A DNA stretch of 64,000 bases from assembly GCA_045588655.1 (NCBI GenBank), contig JAZNEP010000049.1, forward strand, positions 1 to 64,000, given 5' to 3'. The notes beneath the pieces were generated by a model. It saw nothing but the letters and a program-made list of their open reading frames with translations, was not told the DNA's origin and made no database searches. The position numbers and the translations under genes were made by a program. The DNA comes from SVFI01 sp045588655 (GTDB lineage: Bacteria; Bacillota; Clostridia; Lachnospirales; Lachnospiraceae). Positions 62,769-64,000 of the stretch are shown here, one piece after another. How positions within the stretch are numbered: position 1 is the first letter of the stretch; every line of letters starts with the position of its first letter.

Positions 62769-63995
62769 CTATAGGGTAACCCCATTCTTTTCTAAGAGAG
62801 CACGTGCTGTTTCCACGCTGTCAATTCCTTCTTTGTTTTTAATCGGCGCAAATTCTTTTTCACGCACCACTTCATACGGAAGACATGTTTCCATTTCATG
62901 AATCATGTCCAGAACAAGCTGTTCAAATTTATAACCATTCGGTTCTTCCGGTTTCACCTGATTTCCGTCAGCGTCTAAATAAGGAATCTTCTTTTCCACT
63001 ACATGGAGTGGTAACTCATGTGACATAATCCGATCCAATTCGCTCACACGGAACAGATAGTTTAAGATTACACCAAAGTTATATGCGTAGTCCCCATTTT
63101 CATCTTTCTGATCGCGCATCTCATCCGTCAGCTCGTAGTATTCTACGATAGATGGTCTGCCATCTTCCAGACATATCACACCGACTTTCTCATCCGGATT
63201 TGCTTTGCGAACCACTTTGGCTCCAACCACACAACCGCTTTCCTCGCAGGCTCCCACAAACGTAGGATCTGCAATACTCTGCAGTACGTTATCCACAGCA
63301 AACACATTGAGCCACTCGATTCCGGTCTTACGAACAATGTCCAAAATGTTGCTTCGATCCATCGACACAAACCATCCGCCATTACCATTTGGTGAAGTTG
63401 AGATTTTTGCCCTTTCTTCCAAATATACGTTACCGTCGAAATCTACCGCCGGTGCCATCTCCTGCTGGAAGAAATGAACATAGTCTTTTGGATATCCAAA
63501 ATAGTCATGTTCTTCAAAAAAACTTACTGTTGCCTCATGGTTTTTATCACTCGTCATAACAAAAAGATAAATCCAATTGCCCGCCTGACTTGTCACGCGC
63601 ATTAAATTGCGAATGAGACATTCAAAAATATACAAGTCCTTTGTGACACCGATATTATACACACCTTTTGGTGCATCGGAGCCAAGTCTTGTTCCCATTC
63701 CGCCGGCCAAGAGTACAGCGCCGACCTTGTTTGCCCGAATCGCCTCCAGACCTTTCTGTGTAAAAAGATCCTTCTTCTCCTCAATCTCCGTCAGTTGCAT
63801 TGCCTTTAACGGCTCAATTGTCCCCTTTTTTAAACTATCCTGACGTTTATCCAAAAAACGAATGATTGAAAAATCTGTCTCCTCAATCTGAGTTAAAAGT
63901 GCACTTTGTTCCTCTTTTGATAGTTCATCAAAATATTTTAACAGATGCTGCTGTCCTATCTCAGACAGCTTCTGCCAAGCTTGTTCATAATTCAT
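62769..63995 (-). CDS. UDP-sugar pyrophosphorylase (UDPGP family)
   Basis: The 408-residue protein is of the eukaryote-like UDPGP family: LLAGGMGTRLGSDAPKGVYNIG near 93-114, NGNGGWFVSMDRSNIL near 203, VFAVDNVLQSIADP near 232, and a C-terminal EPNGYKFEQLVLDMI. It makes UDP-glucose or UDP-GlcNAc from UTP and the sugar 1-phosphate; which one cannot be told by eye. The start at 63995 lies 5 bp from the window edge, so its ribosome binding site is only partly visible. Confidence 0.9.
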   Translation of the reverse strand: MNYEQAWQKLSEIGQQHLLKYFDELSKEEQSALLTQIEETDFSIIRFLDKRQDSLKKGTIEPLKAMQLTEIEEKKDLFTQKGLEAIRANKVGAVLLAGGMGTRLGSDAPKGVYNIGVTKDLYIFECLIRNLMRVTSQAGNWIYLFVMTSDKNHEATVSFFEEHDYFGYPKDYVHFFQQEMAPAVDFDGNVYLEERAKISTSPNGNGGWFVSMDRSNILDIVRKTGIEWLNVFAVDNVLQSIADPTFVGACEESGCVVGAKVVRKANPDEKVGVICLEDGRPSIVEYYELTDEMRDQKDENGDYAYNFGVILNYLFRVSELDRIMSHELPLHVVEKKIPYLDADGNQVKPEEPNGYKFEQLVLDMIHEMETCLPYEVVREKEFAPIKNKEGIDSVETARALLEKNGVTL

Positions 63996-64000
63996 ATACG

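Noticed and set aside
1..64000. tRNA or rRNA genes
   Set aside because: No cloverleaf or rRNA-like sequence was recognised on either strand by reading.

Overview
The window looks like the chromosome of a gut-type Firmicute, most likely a member of the Lachnospiraceae. The evidence is the low-to-moderate GC content, strong AGGAGG-type ribosome binding sites, consensus sigma-A promoters, an S-box (SAM-I) riboswitch on metK, and a birA-coaX-dusB-greA-lysS cluster that includes small proteins I associate with that family. No 16S rRNA gene is present, so the genus is not fixed.

Positions 1 to about 32,750 are one end of a large integrative and conjugative element (ICE) of the Tn1549/CTn2-like kind. 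Almost every gene is on the minus strand. Read in the direction of transcription, it starts at the chromosomal junction beside lysS with three tightly coupled genes for small DNA-binding-like (DUF6462-type) proteins. Next come a structured RNA candidate, an actin-like ParM/ParR segregation pair, a 32-residue ORF and a 1,544-residue LPXTG surface protein with nine SpaA/Cna-B-like repeats. A processing block follows (DUF5688, a 43-residue ORF, RadC/JAB, DUF3991-Toprim), then an array of nine palindromic 22-bp units and a hairpin-rich candidate oriT. The mobilisation genes (MobC, MOBP relaxase, coiled-coil partner, PcfB, VirD4 coupling protein) lead into the type IV secretion channel (Maff2 pilin-like, VirB6-like, PrgI, VirB4, and an NlpC/P60 plus 3D-domain wall hydrolase). 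The last gene is a giant methylase/helicase protein that runs off the left edge. A TnpV-family ORF with its own ribosome binding site is nested out of frame inside it. No integrase is visible; it should lie beyond the left edge.

Positions 32,787 to 64,000 are ordinary chromosome. They hold a birA-DUF6145-coaX-dusB-unknown-greA-lysS cluster; argF; an SPFH/NfeD membrane pair; a membrane-anchored GH78 rhamnosidase; an SH3/SleB wall hydrolase; proC and a TrmH-family methyltransferase; pfkA and dnaE; riboswitch-controlled metK; a divergent HD-GYP c-di-GMP phosphodiesterase; murA and an M23 peptidase; a flavin reductase; a small alarmone synthetase; a hemolysin III-family protein; and galE with a UDP-sugar pyrophosphorylase.

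The parts least explained by standard annotation are the modular palindrome array at 21,882-22,183, the folded RNA candidate upstream of parM, the nested TnpV gene, and the ICE/lysS junction with its repeated GTTGTCT motifs and leader terminator.
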